From the NCBI GenBank assembly GCA_012034765.1, contig JAAUOU010000044.1:1-35309 (forward strand): a DNA stretch of 35,309 nucleotides, in the 5' to 3' direction. Shown piece after piece: positions 33,427 through 35,309 of this stretch. The stretch comes from Pleurocapsaceae cyanobacterium CSU_1_1 (GTDB lineage Bacteria; Cyanobacteriota; Cyanobacteriia; Cyanobacteriales; Xenococcaceae). Below the pieces are notes generated by a model. It was not told the DNA's origin, did no database searches, and worked only from the letters and a program-made list of their open reading frames with translations. The position numbers were made by a program, and so were the translations under genes. Positions within the stretch are counted from its first letter, which is position 1. Every line of letters begins with the position of its first letter.

Positions 33427-33774
33427 ATGAACCAAATATCACCTCAAGTTTTATCTCGTGTAGCCGAATACTTTAAAATACTTTCAGAGACTAGTAGGTT
33501 ACAAATCTTGTGTAGTCTAAAATCTGGCAGTAAAAATGTTAGCGAGATTATGGAAGTTACCAATTTAGGACAGGCTAATGTATCCAAACATCTCAGGGTA
33601 CTAACTCAGGCTGGAATGTTAGAGCGTCAACCCAAGGGAGTAAGCGTATTTTACGAAATTGTCGATCCAACTATCTTTGAATTATGCGATTTAGTTTGCG
33701 ATCGCCTGATCGGACAGTTGCAAACAGATTCAGCGAAATTGGAACAACTCAAGGCTTTTCACTCAAAAACGTAG
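33427..33774 (+). CDS. ArsR-family regulator, possible persulfide sensor
   Basis: A 115-residue winged-helix repressor: L-S-E-T-S-R-L-Q-I-L-C-S-L (helices 1-2), recognition helix L-G-Q-A-N-V-S-K-H-L-R-V-L, and wing V-S-V-F-Y-E-I. Cys29 in the L-Q-I-L-C position and Cys87/Cys91 in the C-terminal helix (E-L-C-D-L-V-C-D) match the placement of the paired redox cysteines in SqrR/BigR, which form a polysulfide bridge on persulfide exposure. The E-L-C-V-C-D-like arsenic/metal motif of ArsR/SmtB is not at the alpha-3 site. It is divergent from the persulfide operon, which fits this role. Sensing is inferred, the family is certain. Confidence 0.9.
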   Translation: MNQISPQVLSRVAEYFKILSETSRLQILCSLKSGSKNVSEIMEVTNLGQANVSKHLRVLTQAGMLERQPKGVSVFYEIVDPTIFELCDLVCDRLIGQLQTDSAKLEQLKAFHSKT

Positions 33775-33836
33775 TAGTGGATCGATGTTGCGGTTCATTC
33801 GACTTTTGAAAATTGATATTATTTGGCGTTATTAAT

Positions 33837-34628
33837 ATGAATACATTTGAGATTCATGAGTTTCCGAAATCAAGAGTTGCCACCATAGATGTGGGAAAAA
33901 TTGGTAGAAAAAAGCATCATATAATTGCACTCTTAGAAATTGATGTAACAACAGCCAAAGAAAAAATTCAAACCCAGCTTAGATCGGGTAAAAATATAGG
34001 TTTTACTGCCTGGTTAATCAAAGTTATTGGCACGACAATTGAAACTCATAAATATATACACTCTATAAACTATAAAGGAAGAAAACAAATAATTTTCAAT
34101 GATATTGATATTGCAATACCCATCGAAAAAGAAGTAGATGGAATCAAAGTTCCTCTGGTAACTGTAATTAGGGAAGTGAACAAAAAATCGATTGAGAAAA
34201 TAAATGCTGAAATCAAACAAGCGAAAAGTCAAAAGGTAAATTCAGCAATAGATTATGTCCTCAATAATGAAAGTAAAAAGCATGAAAATAAACTATTTTT
34301 TAATTTACCGCAATTCATGAGGATGATTATTTGGAAGTTTATTCTAATAAATCCATTTACCAAGAAAAAAAACATGGGAACAGTTATTGTGAGCAATATG
34401 GGAATGTCTGGAAAATTTCCAGGATGGATTATACCCAAAAGTATTCACAATCTTTGCTTCGGGATTGGAACAATAATAAAAAAACCCTGGATTAATAATA
34501 ATGCGATCGCTATTAGAGAGATCATGCATCTGACAATATTGTTCGACCATGATGCTGTTGATGGTTCTCCCGCAGCCAGATTTACAGATGCGCTAGTGCG
34601 AAATATTGAGAACGCAACAGAATTATAA
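33837..34628 (+). CDS. stand-alone 2-oxoacid dehydrogenase acyltransferase (E2) catalytic domain
   Basis: A 263-residue protein matching only the catalytic core of lipoamide acyltransferases: H-H-I-I-A-L-L-E-I-D-V-T-T-A, the G-T-V-I-V-S-N-M-G-M-S-G strand, and the active-site F-D-H-D-A-V-D-G-S-P-A-A-R-F (H-x-x-x-D-G). There is no lipoyl domain and no E1-binding domain, so it cannot act as a normal pyruvate dehydrogenase E2. Free-standing homologues occur in various bacteria with unclear roles. The gene is more AT- and Lys/Asn-rich than its neighbours, which suggests acquisition by transfer. ATG 33837 is preferred over a TTG eight codons earlier. It follows arsR on the same strand by 62 bases. 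Confidence 0.85.
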   Translation: MNTFEIHEFPKSRVATIDVGKIGRKKHHIIALLEIDVTTAKEKIQTQLRSGKNIGFTAWLIKVIGTTIETHKYIHSINYKGRKQIIFNDIDIAIPIEKEVDGIKVPLVTVIREVNKKSIEKINAEIKQAKSQKVNSAIDYVLNNESKKHENKLFFNLPQFMRMIIWKFILINPFTKKKNMGTVIVSNMGMSGKFPGWIIPKSIHNLCFGIGTIIKKPWINNNAIAIREIMHLTILFDHDAVDGSPAARFTDALVRNIENATEL

Positions 34629-34775
34629 AAACAGAACAATTCATCCTTTAAAAGAAGCAAGTTGGAATCATACTTAATATTCAAAGGTTAGATGATAAAT
34701 AGAGTGGAGATAATTTATGAAAGTTAATTAATCAGAGGCGAACATAGAAAAGAAAAAAATTTATGCAGCTAAGTT

Positions 34776-35015
34776 TTATGTCAATGTGGATTCAGATAGC
34801 TTCTGAATCAAGTGACGATAGTCTGGATCTAGCCAACACTGAGGTAAAAATTCACCAGAAGGAAAAATAAGTTCCGACTTCAAAAATGTTTCTGGATCTT
34901 GCATTTCTTCGCCAGCATGAAATCTGCCAAGAATTTCTTTCTTAAAAGGATTATAAAGGTTTTCTACTTCTAATAGTTCTACTAAGTCACCACTAGATTT
35001 TTGTTTGAGAAACAT
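34776..35015 (-). CDS. small conserved cyanobacterial protein
   Basis: A 79-residue soluble protein starting M-F-L-K-Q-K-S-S-G-D-L-V-E, with G-R-F-H-A-G-E-E-M-Q-D-P-E and F-P-S-G-E-x-L-P-x-C-W-L-D-P-D-Y. I recall this as a short hypothetical family frequent in cyanobacteria, with no known function. GGAGG lies 5 bases before the ATG, strong support for translation. No operon partner is seen. Confidence 0.8.
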   Translation of the reverse strand: MFLKQKSSGDLVELLEVENLYNPFKKEILGRFHAGEEMQDPETFLKSELIFPSGEFLPQCWLDPDYRHLIQKLSESTLT

Positions 35016-35309
35016 AATGCCTCCCTGGTTATTTAACCTTAAGTATTTTCCTTAATTCTAGCTTGATTAATTAAGACAAAATATAAAGTATTGTACTAAT
35101 TCACTAACCAGGGCTATTTCCCAACTAATGATGATCTGAAAATGATCTTAAAAGGGAAAAATTGCATAATAAAAATAGGTAGTAGGTAGTAGATAGTAGG
35201 TAGTAGATAAGCTGTTGTGCATTTAAATTGCATTAATAGCATTGCCCTTATTTTTCAATTTCCTGTCCCACTTAATAATTAAGTCTCCTTCATTTAAAAG
35301 TTTATGTAA
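35016..35309. other. AT-rich end of window with heptamer repeats
   Basis: Contains the upstream region of the small conserved gene, then TAGGTAG heptamers at 35176-35210. The remainder is AT-rich, and I see no reading frame or RNA gene before the window ends. Confidence 0.4.
35176..35210. repeat. heptanucleotide tandem repeat (STRR)
   Basis: Five consecutive 7-base units, TAGGTAG or TAGATAG/TAGATAA. The unit differs from the AATGAAC/AGTAATG array near 10200-10370, so at least two STRR families are in the window. Confidence 0.85.

Noticed and set aside
34014-34684. Several minus-strand frames antisense to the E2-like gene
   Set aside because: They are Phe/Ile/Asn-rich complements of an AT-rich gene whose plus-strand product has conserved motifs.

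Overview
The window looks like chromosomal DNA from a cyanobacterium. The octamer GCGATCGC (HIP1) recurs throughout, and heptanucleotide tandem repeats of the cyanobacterial STRR type are present. The genes are cyanobacterial in type: photosynthetic NADP-type gap2, arogenate dehydrogenase, a long IspH, fused-architecture pntA with pntB, COP23, and a GluR0-type glutamate-gated K+ channel. Genus cannot be fixed from the sequence alone.

Layout. 1-1030: a RelE/ParE-like toxin-antitoxin pair and a small hypothetical gene. 1100-4260 (minus): pntA-pntB transhydrogenase, with pntA broken by a one-base frameshift. 4765-8266: a hydrolase remnant, tyrA, ispH and gap2. 8688-11675 (plus): murC, murB and a YbaB/EbfC protein, with the murC/murB junction invaded by tandem repeats. 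12211-13314: a GluR0-like channel.

13331-26544 is the most unusual part. An FHA-WD40 protein (minus) is divergent from a plus-strand run of four consecutive ~300-residue acidic coiled-coil proteins. These are followed by a 718-residue FHA protein with a two-helix membrane hairpin that resembles a nucleotide-binding-dead dynamin-like protein, and then a membrane Ser/Thr kinase. Converging on it is a minus-strand operon of exported proteins: COP23, a trypsin-like protease and a trypsin-like protease with TPRs. The kinase, the TPR protease and COP23 all end in the same short C-terminal motif, [Y/L]-R-[D/S]-L, after a low-complexity linker. My inference is a phosphothreonine-regulated membrane scaffold linked to an extracytoplasmic protease set.

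26545-30481 is a decay zone. It holds a recombinase relic, mosaic palindromes, and a hybrid histidine kinase that has lost its 5' end and about 100 residues of its catalytic core. It also holds a 5'-truncated, frameshifted TnpB element with a palindromic insertion in its zinc-finger region.

30540-35015: an L,D-transpeptidase, then a sulfide/persulfide operon (persulfide dioxygenase-like MBL protein, TauE/SafE permease, rhodanese). That operon is divergent from an ArsR regulator with cysteines placed like those of SqrR/BigR. A stand-alone 2-oxoacid dehydrogenase acyltransferase domain and a small conserved cyanobacterial protein follow. No tRNA, rRNA or CRISPR array was recognised.
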